A stretch of DNA of 64,000 bases from Albibacillus kandeliae (GCF_003116585.1 NZ_QEHM01000003.1:48916-112915); one strand, 5' to 3'; positions 18,426 through 28,929 are shown, counted from the stretch's first letter. Program-made: numbers and translations. The notes: generated by a model not told the origin, from the sequence alone.

Positions 18426-19517
18426 ATGAGCTTCATGCCGGATATCACCGAATTGCTGGCACGCGCCCGTGCCGACCTGCGCATGGGCCTTCCCGTGGTC
18501 CTGCAGGGCGAGTCGCATTCGGTGCTGGCGGCCTCGGCCGAGACGCTCTCGGCCGAGCGGTTGGCGGACATGCGGGCGCTTGGCGGAACGCCGGTCGTGG
18601 CGATCACCGCGCGCCGGGCCGAAACGCTCAAGGCGCGTGCCTATGACGGCGACCTCGCCCGCGTGCTGCTGCCCTCGGACGCGGACCTCGGCTGGATCGC
18701 CTCCATCGCTGACCCGGCCGACGACCTGATCTCGCCGATGAAGGGGCCGCTGATCTCGGAGCGGGCCGGGCCCGCCGACCTGCACCGCCTTGCCATCATC
18801 ATCGCCAAGTCGGCGCGGCTGCTGCCCGCCGCGGTGATCCTGCCGCTGGAAGATGCCGCCGCCTTTGCCGCGCGGAACGACCTTACCCGCATCCTCGCGG
18901 CCAGCGCCGGGCCGCACCTTGTCGAGCGCAGCCCCCTGCATGCAGTGGTCAGTGCGAGCTTGCCGATGGAGGTCTCGGAGACCGGGCGACTGCACGTCTT
19001 CCGCCCGCAGGACGGCGGCGAGGAGCACTACGCCATCGAGATCGGGCGGCCGGACCGGTCCAAGCCGGTGCTGGCCCGGCTCCACTCGGCCTGTTTCACC
19101 GGCGATCTGATGGGCAGCCTCAAATGCGATTGCGGCCCGCAGCTGCGCGCTGCGCTGTCCCAGATGGGGACGGAGGGCGCCGGGGTGCTGCTCTACCTCA
19201 ACCAGGAAGGGCGCGGTATTGGCCTTGCCAACAAGATGCGCGCCTATTCCCTGCAGGATCAGGGCTTTGATACGGTCGAGGCCAACCACCGGCTGGGGTT
19301 CGAGGATGACGAGCGCGACTTCCGGCTGGGATCCGACCTGCTGAAGGAGCTCGGGTTTGCTTCGGTGCGGCTGCTCACCAACAACCCCAACAAGATCGCG
19401 ATGATGGAGAAGACCGGCATCGCGGTGACCGAGCGGGTGCCGTTGAAGGTGGGCGAGAACCGGTTCAACCGGAACTACCTCGCGACCAAGGCCGCGAAAT
19501 CGGGGCACCTGTTGTGA
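18426..19517 (+). CDS. ribA: GTP cyclohydrolase II, with N-terminal extension
   Basis: 363 residues. The C-terminal ~200 are GTP cyclohydrolase II (first committed riboflavin step, GTP to diaminopyrimidine): [21 protein letters not shown] supplies the zinc cysteines and [16 protein letters not shown] is the catalytic loop. The N-terminal ~160 residues do not show the DHBP-synthase active-site motifs, although position and length resemble the RibBA layout, so it looks like a degenerate or replaced partner domain. No FMN riboswitch is visible upstream. The stop overlaps the next start (GTGA). Confidence 0.92.
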   Translation: MSFMPDITELLARARADLRMGLPVVLQGESHSVLAASAETLSAERLADMRALGGTPVVAITARRAETLKARAYDGDLARVLLPSDADLGWIASIADPADDLISPMKGPLISERAGPADLHRLAIIIAKSARLLPAAVILPLEDAAAFAARNDLTRILAASAGPHLVERSPLHAVVSASLPMEVSETGRLHVFRPQDGGEEHYAIEIGRPDRSKPVLARLHSACFTGDLMGSLKCDCGPQLRAALSQMGTEGAGVLLYLNQEGRGIGLANKMRAYSLQDQGFDTVEANHRLGFEDDERDFRLGSDLLKELGFASVRLLTNNPNKIAMMEKTGIAVTERVPLKVGENRFNRNYLATKAAKSGHLL

Positions 19518-20014
19518 CCCCTTCCGATCTGGTCCTTACCCGTCAGGGAGTGCGGTTCCTTGGCCGCCGGTTTCCCTGCTCCATCGGGCGGGGCGGCATC
19601 AGCGCGGCCAAGCGTGAGGGCGACGGGGCGACCCCTGCCGGGGTGCACAGGATCGTGGGGGTGCTCTACCGGCCCGACCGGATGACATGCCCCGTGCCCT
19701 GGGCGGTGCCCATCGGCCCCGGGGACCTGTGGTCGGACGATGTGCGCGATGCGGAGTACAACCACATGGTGCGCGCGCCCTACGCGCCCAGCCACGAGAG
19801 GCTGCGGCGGGCCGATCCGCTTTACGATCTGGTGCTGGTGACGGACTGGAACTGGCCGGATGCCGAACCGGGCTGCGGCTCGGCGATCTTTGTTCACCAG
19901 TGGCGGCGACCGGGATACCCGACCGAGGGCTGCGTGGCCTTCCGGCGCGATCACCTGCGCTGGATCGCGGCGCGCCTGACGCTGGAAAGCCGGTTGATCG
20001 TTCCTCAGCCGTAG
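19514..20014 (+). CDS. L,D-transpeptidase (YkuD) family protein
   Basis: 166-residue protein with the YkuD catalytic signature: His128 in [10 protein letters not shown] and Cys140 in YPTEGCVAF. Such enzymes crosslink peptidoglycan or attach proteins to it. No signal peptide or membrane helix is seen, so it belongs to the short cytoplasmic-looking or unconventionally exported type; a different acyl-transfer role is possible. Translation starts at GTG overlapping the ribA stop. Its 3' end overlaps the converging yggS gene by 10 bp. Confidence 0.85.
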   Translation: MTPSDLVLTRQGVRFLGRRFPCSIGRGGISAAKREGDGATPAGVHRIVGVLYRPDRMTCPVPWAVPIGPGDLWSDDVRDAEYNHMVRAPYAPSHERLRRADPLYDLVLVTDWNWPDAEPGCGSAIFVHQWRRPGYPTEGCVAFRRDHLRWIAARLTLESRLIVPQP

Positions 20015-20658
20015 TCGCGTTCGCCGAAGATGGCGGAGCCGACCCGAACGTGGGTCGCGCCGAGGGCGATGGCGGATTCGAAATCGCTGCTCATCCCCAT
20101 CGACAGGCCCGCGAGGCCATTGCGCGCGGCGATCTTGCCCAGCAGCGCAAAGTGGAGCGACGGTTCCTCGTCGACGGGCGGGATGCACATGAGGCCCTTT
20201 ACAGGCAGGTCGAGACCGCGGCATTCGGCGACGAAGGCATCGGCATCGGCGGGCAGGATCCCCGCCTTCTGTTCCTCCTCGCCGGTGTTCACCTGCACGA
20301 AGAGATCGGGACAGGAACCGATCTCCTGCGCGATCCGGGCAATGGTGCTGGCCAGCTTGGGCCGGTCGAGCGAATGGATCGCCTGAGCCAGTTCCATCGC
20401 CTGACGCGCCTTGTTGGTCTGCAGGGGGCCGATCAGGTGCAGCTCGATCCCGTCGAACTCCTCACGGAAGGCGGGCCATTTGCCGGCCGCTTCCTGCACC
20501 TTGTTCTCGCCGAAGATCCGGTGCCCCTCTTCAAGGACGGCGCGAACCCTTTCGTTCGGCTGGACCTTCGAGACGGCGATGAGCTTGGTCGCGCCTGCTG
20601 CGCGGCCTGCCTTTTCCTCGGCGGCGGCGATACGGCTGCGGATTTCTTCAAGTGACAT
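20005..20658 (-). CDS. YggS/PROSC-family PLP homeostasis protein
   Basis: 217-residue alanine-racemase-fold PLP-binding protein: KLIAVSKVQP carries the PLP lysine, then HRIFGENKVQEA, LHLIGPLQTNK, LFVQVNTGEEEQKAG, and SMGMSSDFESAIALGATHVRVGSAIFG bind the phosphate. Members buffer free PLP and affect amino-acid balance but have no clear enzymatic activity. ATG at 20658 is chosen for the usual start MSLEEIRSRIAAAE. Confidence 0.93.
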   Translation of the reverse strand: MSLEEIRSRIAAAEEKAGRAAGATKLIAVSKVQPNERVRAVLEEGHRIFGENKVQEAAGKWPAFREEFDGIELHLIGPLQTNKARQAMELAQAIHSLDRPKLASTIARIAQEIGSCPDLFVQVNTGEEEQKAGILPADADAFVAECRGLDLPVKGLMCIPPVDEEPSLHFALLGKIAARNGLAGLSMGMSSDFESAIALGATHVRVGSAIFGERDYG

Positions 20659-20709
20659 GGCGCGCCTCCTGCATTGGTCTGGTCCGAGACAAACACCAGC
20701 GCGGCGCAA

Positions 20710-20738
20710 AAGAAAAGGGCGGGTCCGAAGACCCGCCC
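20710..20738 (-). terminator. intrinsic terminator of the porin gene
   Basis: The perfect 8-bp stem GGGCGGGT (20717-20724) / ACCCGCCC (20731-20738), loop CCGAAG, is followed on the minus strand by TTTTCTTTT. It begins 30 bp after the porin stop codon. Confidence 0.85.
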
Positions 20739-20767
20739 AAATTCAGACCAGTGGTCCGTTCAACTTA

Positions 20768-21733
20768 TCAGAAGTTGAAGCGAACACCGAGGTCGGCGAT
20801 CGTCTGACCGCTACCCAGCGAGGCGAAACCGCCCTGCAGCGAGGTGCCGCCGCCCAGGTCGTAGTTTGCACCCAGACCGTAGGAGGTGTCGTCCAGGGTG
20901 TCGCCGTCAGCAACGTATGCTTCGATGCTGGTTGCTGCGCCAACGTCGATCAGACCTGCCAGGACGTAGTAGTCGCCATTGTCGCCGTTGTCGGCGTAGG
21001 CCAGGGTCAGAGCGACCGGGCCCAGCGAACCACCAACGGTTGCAGTCCACTCGGTGTCGGTTGCGTTGTCGGAGTCTTGAGCTGCGACAGCAACGGTCCA
21101 GTCACCGAAGGTGTAGGCAACGGCCAGAGCGGTACGGCTGCCGTCAGCACCAGCAACAGCGCCGTCGAAGTCGAATTCGTCGTACGATGCGTGGATGTTC
21201 AGGCCACCGACGGTGTAGATTGCTTCAACACCGTTGAAGCCAGCGGAACCGCCTTCGTCGGAGTCGTAAGCTGCGCCACCGAACTGGTATGCAGTGTACT
21301 CATAGCCCAGACCGGTCAGACCGAGGTCGATCGGGTACTGGCCAGCCATCCATTCCAGGGCGCCGTAGATGTTGCCAACGCCGACTTCCAGGCCGCCAGC
21401 TTTCACGAAGAAGCGAACGCCGTTCATGCCGGTGCCGACGCGGTCGGAGCGGAAGTTGCCGCTCGGTGCGCTGGACTGCGCACCCACATCATTGATGTCG
21501 ATGCCGTCGTCGTTGTCTTGCTGCATACGAACGCGGGCACCGAAGACGACGCCGCCATCGGACTCAGCGGTTGCGTCGATTTGCAGACGGAAACGGCTGG
21601 TGATGGTGGTTTCGTTCACAGCATCTTCGTTGTACTGCAGACCGAAGCGGCCGTAACCGCTCAGTTTCACATCAGCAGACGCTGCGCCGGCGGTGGCTAC
21701 CAGGGCAGTCGTTGCGAAGAGAATCTTTTTCAT
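20768..21733 (-). CDS. general porin (Rhodobacter type)
   Basis: 321-residue outer-membrane beta-barrel. Signal peptide MKKILFATTALVATAGAASA is followed by DVKLSGYGRFGLQYNED, the typical Rhodobacter porin opening, then alternating strands rich in Gly, Asp and aromatic residues, and ends GVRFNF with the C-terminal Phe needed by BamA. Codon use is more biased than in neighbouring genes, as expected for a very abundant protein. GAGGG lies upstream of the ATG at 21733. Confidence 0.95.
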   Translation of the reverse strand: MKKILFATTALVATAGAASADVKLSGYGRFGLQYNEDAVNETTITSRFRLQIDATAESDGGVVFGARVRMQQDNDDGIDINDVGAQSSAPSGNFRSDRVGTGMNGVRFFVKAGGLEVGVGNIYGALEWMAGQYPIDLGLTGLGYEYTAYQFGGAAYDSDEGGSAGFNGVEAIYTVGGLNIHASYDEFDFDGAVAGADGSRTALAVAYTFGDWTVAVAAQDSDNATDTEWTATVGGSLGPVALTLAYADNGDNGDYYVLAGLIDVGAATSIEAYVADGDTLDDTSYGLGANYDLGGGTSLQGGFASLGSGQTIADLGVRFNF

Positions 21734-21843
21734 TTGGTATCCCTCGGTTTCAGTCATAAAGCCCAAGCCAGAGAATCCGGCGTGGGTATGGACAGTGGTT
21801 TCGCTCCTAACCCGCCGTTTTGGCAAGTCTCGCCCTATTCCAA

Positions 21844-21881
21844 TGTGGCAAAGTCGTGGCGGATGGTGCACCTTTGCCACA
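21844..21881. promoter_or_regulatory. 10-bp inverted repeat upstream of the porin
   Basis: Perfect arms TGTGGCAAAG (21844-21853) and CTTTGCCACA (21872-21881), 18 nt apart, lie 111-148 bp upstream of the porin ATG. It is the only conspicuous element in the 339-bp gap 21734-22072 between the porin and the divergent DUF3576 lipoprotein gene. It could be an operator for a dimeric regulator or a leader hairpin in the porin mRNA. Confidence 0.45.
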
Positions 21882-22072
21882 GTTCCGTCGTAGGCCTTAA
21901 ACCGCTGCCGCATCAGCAGGGCCCGGGGCCCGCCAGGCTGGCGCGGGCGCGGTTCCGCCCCTTCCGGGCAGGGCGCTTGCACCCCCGTCCCAAAACCGAT
22001 TCTGTAGGAAACGGCCTTGTTCTGATCCCCCGGCTTGCTCTATAGCGAAATCAAACGTGCAGAAGGTGTAGT

Positions 22073-22564
22073 ATGACGCGATCGCGCTGGTGTCTCGCCC
22101 CGCTTACGGCGGCAATCGTTCTTGGCCTGGCCTCCTGCGGGGCCATCAGCGTGGGTGGTGGCGCCGAAACGACCCAGACTGCGGCCAAGACGAACTCGCC
22201 GGAACTGATCAACGATGCCGACGGCGCAACCATCTGGGATGTCTTCGGCTCGAGCACCACGGAAAAGACGGTCAACGTGAACCGTTACATCTGGTCGGCC
22301 TCGCTGGATGTTCTGAATTTCCTTCCCGTTCAGTCGGTTGACCCTTTCACCGGCGTCATCGTCACCGGGTATGGCACGCCGCCGGGCGGCGGCCGCTCCT
22401 ACCGGGCGACGGTCCACGTCAACGACCCCGCACTTGACGCGCGCTCGCTGAACCTCTCGCTGCAGACGTCGAGCGGCCCGGTCAGCGCCGCCACCACCCG
22501 TGCGGTGGAAGACGCCATTCTGACCCGCGCCCGCGAACTGCGGATCCGCGACCGCAAGTACTGA
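22073..22564 (+). CDS. DUF3576-family lipoprotein
   Basis: 163-residue predicted lipoprotein: signal segment ending LASC (Cys22), a short polar linker, then a conserved DUF3576 core ([21 protein letters not shown] and [17 protein letters not shown]). Function unknown. Its place directly in front of leuS-lptE-holA is conserved in alphaproteobacteria and suggests an envelope role linked to LptE, but that is inference. A terminator-like hairpin lies between it and leuS. Confidence 0.87.
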   Translation: MTRSRWCLAPLTAAIVLGLASCGAISVGGGAETTQTAAKTNSPELINDADGATIWDVFGSSTTEKTVNVNRYIWSASLDVLNFLPVQSVDPFTGVIVTGYGTPPGGGRSYRATVHVNDPALDARSLNLSLQTSSGPVSAATTRAVEDAILTRARELRIRDRKY

Positions 22565-22629
22565 TCCGCGCCAGAGGGGCCGAGAACGGCATCAAGGCTG
22601 GCAACCTGAACGGATAAACACTATCACAT

Positions 22630-22653
22630 CGCCGGGCCCTGGCCCGGCGTTTT
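22630..22653 (+). terminator. stem-loop with U-tract between DUF3576 gene and leuS
   Basis: CGCCGGGCC (22630-22638) pairs with GGCCCGGCG (22641-22649), effectively an 8-bp stem with a 4-nt loop, followed by TTTT. It would reduce read-through into leuS, so leuS may depend partly on this promoter or have its own. Confidence 0.65.
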
Positions 22654-22673
22654 CACTTGAGGGACTACACCGC

Positions 22674-25292
22674 ATGTCGCGTTACTCCGCCGCGGAAATC
22701 GAAGAAAAGTGGCAGAAGGCCTGGAACGACTCCGGCATATTCAAGGCCGAACGCGATGAGAGCCGGCCGAAGTACTACGTGCTGGAGATGTTCCCCTACC
22801 CGTCCGGGCGCATCCACATGGGCCACGTGCGGAACTACACGATGGGCGACGTGATCGCGCGCTACAAGTCCTCCACCGGGCACAACGTCCTGCACCCGAT
22901 GGGCTGGGACGCCTTCGGGATGCCTGCCGAGAACGCCGCGATGGCGACGGGCGGCCACCCCAAGGACTGGACCTACGCCAACATCGCCGAGATGCGCGGC
23001 CAGATGAAGCCGCTGGGCTTGTCGATCGACTGGTCCCGCGAATTCGCCACCTGCGATCCGGAGTACTACGGCCAGCAGCAAGCGCTGTTCCTCGACATGC
23101 TCGAGGCGGGCCTCGTGGACCGCAAGAACGCCGTGGTGAACTGGGACCCGGTCGACATGACCGTGCTGGCCAACGAGCAGGTGATCGACGGCAAGGGCTG
23201 GCGCTCGGGCGCCGAGGTGGAGCGGCGCGAGCTGACCCAGTGGTTCTTCAAGATTTCCTCGATGGCCGGCGAACTGCTCGACGCGCTCGACGGGCTCGAC
23301 AACTGGCCCGCCAAGGTGCGGCTGATGCAGGAGAACTGGATTGGCCGGTCGCGCGGGCTTCAGATGGCCTTTGACCTGACCGAAGCCCAGGACGGCTTTG
23401 ACAAGATCGAAGTCTACACCACGCGCCCCGACACGCTGATGGGCGCGAGCTTTGTCGGCATCTCGCCGAACCACCCGCTGGCCAAGGCTCTGGAAGCGCA
23501 CGACCCGAAGGTCGCGGCCTTCAACGCCGAGGCCCGGCGCGGTGGTACCACCGAAGAGGCGGTCGAGACCGGCGAGAAGCTGGGTTACGACACCGGCCTG
23601 ACGGTCGACCATCCGCTGGATCCGAACTGGAAGCTGCCGGTCTGGATCGCGAACTTCATCCTGATGGATTATGGCACCGGCGCGATTTTCGGCTGCCCGG
23701 CACATGACCAGCGCGACCTCGATTTCTGCCGCAAGTACGGCCTGCCGGTGGTCGACACCTTCCTGTCGCTGAAGGATCCGAAGCCGGTCGAGAACGAGGC
23801 TTTCGTGCCTGCCAAGGACGAAAAGGTGAAGTGGGTCAACCACTTCGCCGGGCTCGACGAGGCCACCGGGCAGGAAGCCATCGACGTCACCATCGACAAG
23901 GCCGAGGCCGAGGGATGGGGCGAGGGCGTGACCAAGTTCCGCCTGCGCGACTGGGGCCTGTCCCGTCAGCGCTACTGGGGCTGCCCGATCCCGGTGGTGC
24001 ATTGCGCCGACTGCGGCGTGGTGCCCGAGAAGAAGGAAAACCTGCCCGTCCAGCTTCCCTATGACGAGGGCGACGGCAAGCCGATCGACTTCTCGATCCC
24101 CGGCAACCCGCTGGACCGTCACCCGACCTGGCGCGACTGTGCCTGCCCCGCCTGCGGCAAGCCCGCCAAGCGCGAGACGGACACGATGGACACCTTCGTC
24201 GATTCGTCGTGGTACTTTGCCCGCTTCACCGCGCCGCGCGCGACGACGCCGACCGTGGCGGAGGATGCCGATTACTGGATGAACGTCGACCAGTACATCG
24301 GCGGCATCGAGCACGCGATCCTGCACCTGCTCTACTCGCGCTTCTTTGCCCGCGCGATGAACGTGACCGGCCACCTGCCGACGAAGAGCCGCGAGCCGTT
24401 CGACGCGCTGTTCACGCAGGGCATGGTGACGCACGAGATCTACCAGACCCGCGACGAGAAGGGTCGACCCGTCTACCACCTGCCGGAGGACGTGACCGAC
24501 GGCAAGCTGGCGGACGGCACGACGGTCGAGATCATCCCCTCGGCAAAGATGTCGAAGTCGAAGAAGAACGTTGTCGACCCGGTCAACATCATCAGCCAGT
24601 TCGGCGCCGACACCGCGCGCTGGTTCGTGCTGTCCGACAGCCCGCCGGAGCGCGACGTGGAGTGGACCGCGGCGGGTGCCGAGGCGGCGCACAAGTTCCT
24701 GTCGCGCGTGTGGCGCATGGCCCGCGACCTCGCGGATCAGCGTGACGCGGGCGTGGGCGAGATCGACAAGTCGCTGCAGGATCTGATGGACGAGCTTCAG
24801 CTGGGCCAGAACCCGCTGGATGACGAGCTGCTGCGCACCACCCACAAGGCCATCGACGAGGTGACCAAGGGTGTCGAGAGCTTTGGCTTCAACGCGGCCA
24901 TCGCGCGCATCTACACCTTCGTGAACGCGATCCAGAAGAGCCAGGCCTCGGCCAAGACCAAGTGGGGCGCGATGCGCACGCTGGCACAGCTGATGTCGCC
25001 GATGACCCCGCACCTTGCCGAGGAAATCTGGACGATCCTCGGCGGCGAGGGGCTGGTCGCACGGGCACCCTGGCCGACGCCGGATTCGGCGATGATCCAG
25101 GACAATACCGTGACGCTGCCGATCCAGATCAACGGCAAGCGCCGCGCGGAGATCAGCGTGCCGGTCGAAATGCCGAAAGCCGAGGTTGAAAAAGCCGCGC
25201 TCGAGGTCGAAGCTGTGATCAAGGCGCTGGACGGGGCGGCGCCCAAGAAGGTCATCGTCGTCCCCGGCCGGATCGTGAATGTCGTCATCTAA
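22674..25292 (+). CDS. leuS: leucyl-tRNA synthetase
   Basis: 872-residue class I synthetase charging tRNA-Leu. The HIGH-type motif is [15 protein letters not shown] near residue 40-54; the editing (CP1) domain spans roughly residues 225-420 with a [12 protein letters not shown]-like threonine-rich segment; the zinc-ribbon cysteines are around 445-500; KMSKSKKN is the second catalytic loop near residue 625. Length is normal. The 3' end overlaps lptE by 14 bp. Confidence 0.98.
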   Translation: MSRYSAAEIEEKWQKAWNDSGIFKAERDESRPKYYVLEMFPYPSGRIHMGHVRNYTMGDVIARYKSSTGHNVLHPMGWDAFGMPAENAAMATGGHPKDWTYANIAEMRGQMKPLGLSIDWSREFATCDPEYYGQQQALFLDMLEAGLVDRKNAVVNWDPVDMTVLANEQVIDGKGWRSGAEVERRELTQWFFKISSMAGELLDALDGLDNWPAKVRLMQENWIGRSRGLQMAFDLTEAQDGFDKIEVYTTRPDTLMGASFVGISPNHPLAKALEAHDPKVAAFNAEARRGGTTEEAVETGEKLGYDTGLTVDHPLDPNWKLPVWIANFILMDYGTGAIFGCPAHDQRDLDFCRKYGLPVVDTFLSLKDPKPVENEAFVPAKDEKVKWVNHFAGLDEATGQEAIDVTIDKAEAEGWGEGVTKFRLRDWGLSRQRYWGCPIPVVHCADCGVVPEKKENLPVQLPYDEGDGKPIDFSIPGNPLDRHPTWRDCACPACGKPAKRETDTMDTFVDSSWYFARFTAPRATTPTVAEDADYWMNVDQYIGGIEHAILHLLYSRFFARAMNVTGHLPTKSREPFDALFTQGMVTHEIYQTRDEKGRPVYHLPEDVTDGKLADGTTVEIIPSAKMSKSKKNVVDPVNIISQFGADTARWFVLSDSPPERDVEWTAAGAEAAHKFLSRVWRMARDLADQRDAGVGEIDKSLQDLMDELQLGQNPLDDELLRTTHKAIDEVTKGVESFGFNAAIARIYTFVNAIQKSQASAKTKWGAMRTLAQLMSPMTPHLAEEIWTILGGEGLVARAPWPTPDSAMIQDNTVTLPIQINGKRRAEISVPVEMPKAEVEKAALEVEAVIKALDGAAPKKVIVVPGRIVNVVI

Positions 25293-25770
25293 GCGCCGTT
25301 TCCTCCTTGCCCTTCCGCTGGCCGTGCTTGTCGCGGCCTGCGGGTTCGAGCCGGTCTATGCGCCCGGCGGGACCGGTGCCGCGCTACGCGGACAGGTCGA
25401 GTTCGATATCCCGGACACGCGGGACGGCTACCTGCTGACCCGCAACCTCGAGGAACGTCTCGGCCGGACGCAGGTGGGCAGCTATCACCTCTCGGTCAAG
25501 CCCAGCGTCACCAGCGAGGGGCAGGCCGTGACCAAGAGCGGCGACATCACCCGGTTCAGCCTCGTGGGACGCGCCAGCTACGTGCTGCGCAGGGTCAGTG
25601 ACGAGAGCATCGTCGCCTCGGGCACGGTCGAGAATTTCACCGGCTATTCCGCCACCGGCACCACGGTCGAGACTCTCGCCTCGCAAGATGACGCCCGCGA
25701 CCGGCTCATGGTGATCCTCGCCGACCAGATCACCGCACGGATCTATTCCACGGCGGACCTTTCCGGATGA
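25279..25770 (+). CDS. lptE: LPS-assembly lipoprotein LptE
   Basis: 163-residue lipoprotein (signal ending VAAC, Cys21, then [10 protein letters not shown], a hallmark of alphaproteobacterial LptE). It plugs the LptD barrel and helps insert LPS in the outer leaflet. The start overlaps leuS by 14 bp and the end overlaps holA by 4 bp (ATGA), so the three are translationally coupled. Confidence 0.9.
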   Translation: MSSSKRRFLLALPLAVLVAACGFEPVYAPGGTGAALRGQVEFDIPDTRDGYLLTRNLEERLGRTQVGSYHLSVKPSVTSEGQAVTKSGDITRFSLVGRASYVLRRVSDESIVASGTVENFTGYSATGTTVETLASQDDARDRLMVILADQITARIYSTADLSG

Positions 25771-26795
25771 AGCTTTCGGCGCGGGAGGCGAATGGCTATT
25801 TCGCGCGGCCCGACGCCGACAAGACGGGCCTGCTGATCTATGGCGCGGATGCCATGCGCGTGGCGCTGAAACGCCAGCAGACGCTGAAATCGCTCCTTGG
25901 CGACAATGCCGAGGAAGAGATGCGTCTGACCCGCATGGCGGCAGGCGACCTGCGCAAGGACCCCGCGATGCTGCTGGATGCGGTAAAGGCGGTCGGGTTC
26001 TTCCCCGGGCCGCGCGCCGTGTTCGTGGAAGAGGCCAACGACACCGTCGGGCTGGCCATCGAGGCGGCGTTGCAAGACTGGGCCACGGGCGATGCGCAAA
26101 TCATCGTGACGGCGGGCCAGCTCAAGGCCACGTCGAAGCTGCGCAAGACCTTCGAGAACCACCGCAACGCCTATGCGGTCGGCCTGTACGACGATCCGCC
26201 GGGGCGGGCCGAGATCGAGCAGATGCTCAAGGATGCGGGTGTTCAGAACATTTCCGGCGAGAGCATGACCGCGCTCGCCGACCTCGGTCGCGAGCTGGGG
26301 CCCGGGGATTTTGCCCAGACGCTGGAGAAGCTGGCGCTCTACAAGCGCGGCGACGACTCGCCCGTCTCGCACGAGGATATCGAGGCCGTGGCGCCCCGCT
26401 CGACCGAGGCCGCGCTGGACGACCTGCTGAACGTCGTCGCCGAGGCGCGCAGCACCGAGCTGGGTCCGCTGATGCGCCGCCTGGAGGCGCAGGGCACCAA
26501 CGCGGTGTCGCTGGTGATCGGGGCGACCCGGCATTTCCGCACGCTCTACGCCGCCGCCGCCCACCCGGGCGGGGCCGCCGAGGGCATCGCGCGGCTGCGG
26601 CCCCCGGTCTTTGGCCCGCGCCGCGACCGGATGCTGCGGCAGGCCCAGAACTGGGGTGCGCCCAAGCTTGAAACGGCGCTGACCGTGCTGACTGACACCG
26701 ACCTTCAACTGCGCTCGGCCGGACAGACCGCGCCGGGCATGGCCGTGGCCGAGCGGGCCTTGATCCGCCTTGCCATGCTTGCCGGAACACGCTGA
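25767..26795 (+). CDS. holA: DNA polymerase III subunit delta
   Basis: 342-residue clamp-loader delta subunit, which opens the beta sliding clamp. The N-terminal region KTGLLIYGADAMRVALKRQQ and the acidic LLDAVKAVGFFPGPRAVFVEE segment match HolA; the remainder is the AAA+-like lid and helical collar domain. ATGA overlap with lptE. Confidence 0.93.
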   Translation: MKLSAREANGYFARPDADKTGLLIYGADAMRVALKRQQTLKSLLGDNAEEEMRLTRMAAGDLRKDPAMLLDAVKAVGFFPGPRAVFVEEANDTVGLAIEAALQDWATGDAQIIVTAGQLKATSKLRKTFENHRNAYAVGLYDDPPGRAEIEQMLKDAGVQNISGESMTALADLGRELGPGDFAQTLEKLALYKRGDDSPVSHEDIEAVAPRSTEAALDDLLNVVAEARSTELGPLMRRLEAQGTNAVSLVIGATRHFRTLYAAAAHPGGAAEGIARLRPPVFGPRRDRMLRQAQNWGAPKLETALTVLTDTDLQLRSAGQTAPGMAVAERALIRLAMLAGTR

Positions 26796-26812
26796 AACCT
26801 CAGGGGAAATCA

Positions 26813-27406
26813 ATGTATACACTGATTGGCAAACTTGCGAGCCGCGCCTTCCGCGTGGGCTGGATGCTGGAAGAACTCGGCGTCGAGTGGGAACAGGTGC
26901 CCGCCTCGCAGCACACCGACGAGGTCTATCGCCTGAACCCCGCGGGCAAGATCCCGGCGCTGGTGGTCGACGGTGACGCGGTGCTGGTCGATTCCACCGC
27001 CATCATGACCTACCTCGCCGACAAGCACGGCAAGCTGACCTTTGCCGCCGGTACGCTGGAGCGGGCGCGGCAGGACGGCTTTACCCAGACCATCATCGAC
27101 GAGTTCGACCAGGTTCTCTACACCTCGGCCCGCACCGGCGCCCTGATCCCGGAAGAGCTGCGCTCGCCGCAGGTGAAGGACGGGCTGCACTGGGAATACC
27201 GGCGCAACCTCGCGCGGTTCGCCGAGACCTTCGACGGCCCGTTCCTGATGGGCGAGCAGATGACGCTGGCCGACATCCTGTTGACGCACTGCCTGCAGTG
27301 GGGCGCCATCGCCAAGTTCCCCTTCGAGAGCGACAAGATGCGCGCCTACGTCAAGGACATGACCAGCCGCGACGCCTATCGCAGCGCCCACGCGAAGATG
27401 AGCTGA
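26813..27406 (+). CDS. glutathione S-transferase family protein
   Basis: 197 residues with an N-terminal thioredoxin-like GST domain (MYTLIGKLASRAFRVGWMLEELG, then LNPAGKIPALVVDGD and the glutathione-binding VDSTAIMTYLADKHG) and an all-helical C-terminal domain (GEQMTLADILLTHCL). Ser10 is the likely catalytic hydroxyl. Substrate unknown. TGATG overlap by one base with the next gene signals coupling. Confidence 0.9.
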   Translation: MYTLIGKLASRAFRVGWMLEELGVEWEQVPASQHTDEVYRLNPAGKIPALVVDGDAVLVDSTAIMTYLADKHGKLTFAAGTLERARQDGFTQTIIDEFDQVLYTSARTGALIPEELRSPQVKDGLHWEYRRNLARFAETFDGPFLMGEQMTLADILLTHCLQWGAIAKFPFESDKMRAYVKDMTSRDAYRSAHAKMS

Positions 27407-27798
27407 TGACCAGGGCGCTGATCCCGGACTCGCTGGCGGCGGTCGAGGCGGACTGGCGGTTCTCGCCCGGTCTGATCTCGGGCGGGCATGTCTTTCTGAC
27501 CGGGATCACCGGGCAAAAGATCACCGGCGAGATCCCGGACAGCCCCGAGGAACAGTACGAGACCGCGTTCGACAATATCGCGCTGATCCTTGCCGAGGGC
27601 GGCATGACGCTGGCCGACATGGTTGACGTCACGACCTACCACATGGACCTGCAGAAACATCTGCCTGCATTCCGCAAGGTCTGGAATGCGCGCGTTTCAC
27701 GCCCATATCCGGCATGGACCGCCGTGGGGGTGACCGAGTTCATCATCCCCGGCAACTATATCGAAGTGAAGGTGGTGGCGCGTCTGCCAAAGGTGTAG
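27406..27798 (+). CDS. RidA-family protein
   Basis: 130-residue Rid (YjgF/YER057c/UK114) family protein. Members hydrolyse reactive enamine/imine intermediates or act on related metabolites. GHVFLTGITG, the helix EEQYETAFDNIALILAEGGMTLADMV and the final YIEVKVVARLP are typical, but the catalytic Arg of RidA proper is not obvious in the AWTAVGV segment, so it may be a non-RidA subfamily member. Confidence 0.88.
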   Translation: MTRALIPDSLAAVEADWRFSPGLISGGHVFLTGITGQKITGEIPDSPEEQYETAFDNIALILAEGGMTLADMVDVTTYHMDLQKHLPAFRKVWNARVSRPYPAWTAVGVTEFIIPGNYIEVKVVARLPKV

Positions 27799-27828
27799 AA
27801 CGCCTCCGACCCACGCAAGGAGACCAAG

Positions 27829-28173
27829 ATGCTCAAAGGACTAGGTGGCCTCGGCGACATGGCCAAGATGATGAAGGCCGCGCAGGAGATGCAGACCAAG
27901 ATGGCGCAGCTCCACGAGGAGATGCACAACCTGACCGTGACCGGCGAGTCCGGTGCCGGACTGGTCAAGGCCGTCTGCACCTGCAAGGGCGAACTGAAGT
28001 CGCTGGACATCGACCCGTCGATCTTCAACTCGGACGACAAGGAAGTCGTCGAGGATCTGATCCTCGCCGCGATCAAGGACGCGCAGGGCAAGGCCTCGGA
28101 ACGCGCCAAGGAAGAAATGGGCAAGATCACCGAGAGCATGGGCCTGCCCAAGGACATGGACCTGCCCTTCTGA
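27829..28173 (+). CDS. YbaB/EbfC nucleoid-associated protein
   Basis: 114-residue YbaB/EbfC-type DNA-binding protein: a Met-rich N-terminal helix ([22 protein letters not shown]), a central sheet ([29 protein letters not shown]) and a C-terminal helix. It forms dimers that bind DNA. As in most bacteria it directly precedes recR (16 bp). Confidence 0.95.
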   Translation: MLKGLGGLGDMAKMMKAAQEMQTKMAQLHEEMHNLTVTGESGAGLVKAVCTCKGELKSLDIDPSIFNSDDKEVVEDLILAAIKDAQGKASERAKEEMGKITESMGLPKDMDLPF

Positions 28174-28189
28174 GGCGAAAGCGACCCCA

Positions 28190-28783
28190 TTGAGCAGTAC
28201 GCGCGAGATCGACAACCTGATCGACCTGATGGCCAAGCTGCCGGGCCTCGGCCCGCGCTCGGCCCGTCGTGCAGTGCTGCACCTCATCCGCAAGCGGGCG
28301 CTCTTGCTGACCCCGCTCGCGGATACCATGCAGACCGTTGCCGCCACGGCGCGCGAGTGCCTGAACTGCGGCAACGTCGGCACCGCTGACATCTGCGATA
28401 TCTGCGAGTCCGAGAAGCGCGCGACCGGCGAACTCTGCGTCGTCGAGGACGTGGCGGACCTCTGGGCGATGGAGCGCTCGGGCGTGTTCAAGGGCCGCTA
28501 CCACGTGCTGGGCGGCACCCTGTCGGCGCTGGACGCGGTGGGCCCGGAAGAGCTGCGCATCCCGCGCCTGATGGACCGGATCGAGGCCGAGGGCATCAGC
28601 GAGGTCATCCTCGCGCTGAACGCCACGGTCGACGGGCTGACGACGGCGCATTACATCGCCGATCAACTGGGCCACCGGGTCCGCATCACCTCGCTGGCAC
28701 AGGGCGTGCCCATTGGCGGCGAGCTGGATTACCTCGACGACGGCACCATCACGGCCGCAATGCGCGCGCGCAAGGAATTGTGA
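28190..28783 (+). CDS. recR: recombination protein RecR
   Basis: 197-residue RecFOR-pathway protein that helps RecA load at gaps. N-terminal helix-hairpin-helix [23 protein letters not shown], zinc finger [16 protein letters not shown], then the Toprim domain with [14 protein letters not shown]. The start codon is TTG at 28190 ([10 protein letters not shown]); no in-frame ATG lies between the ybaB stop and the conserved region, and AGGCGAAAG is upstream. Confidence 0.95.
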   Translation: MSSTREIDNLIDLMAKLPGLGPRSARRAVLHLIRKRALLLTPLADTMQTVAATARECLNCGNVGTADICDICESEKRATGELCVVEDVADLWAMERSGVFKGRYHVLGGTLSALDAVGPEELRIPRLMDRIEAEGISEVILALNATVDGLTTAHYIADQLGHRVRITSLAQGVPIGGELDYLDDGTITAAMRARKEL

Positions 28784-28929
28784 TCGCCTGTCCTGGCTCC
28801 CTGCGGGGCAGCGGCGGGATTGCCTGATTTCAACTGAAAACATGGTACTTTGGCGCGGAACCGGGCGGCCCTGACCGGCGTCCGGCGCTGCATTGCTTGC
28901 CGTTGTGATGAAGGGATTCAAGAAAACAC

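Noticed and set aside
20411-22045. 544-codon frame antisense to the porin
   Set aside because: The porin on the other strand has a signal peptide, terminal Phe and terminator; the antisense is not protein-like.
22665-25013. 782-codon frame antisense to leuS
   Set aside because: LeuS is certain from HIGH and KMSKS motifs; the antisense frame is a codon-bias artefact.
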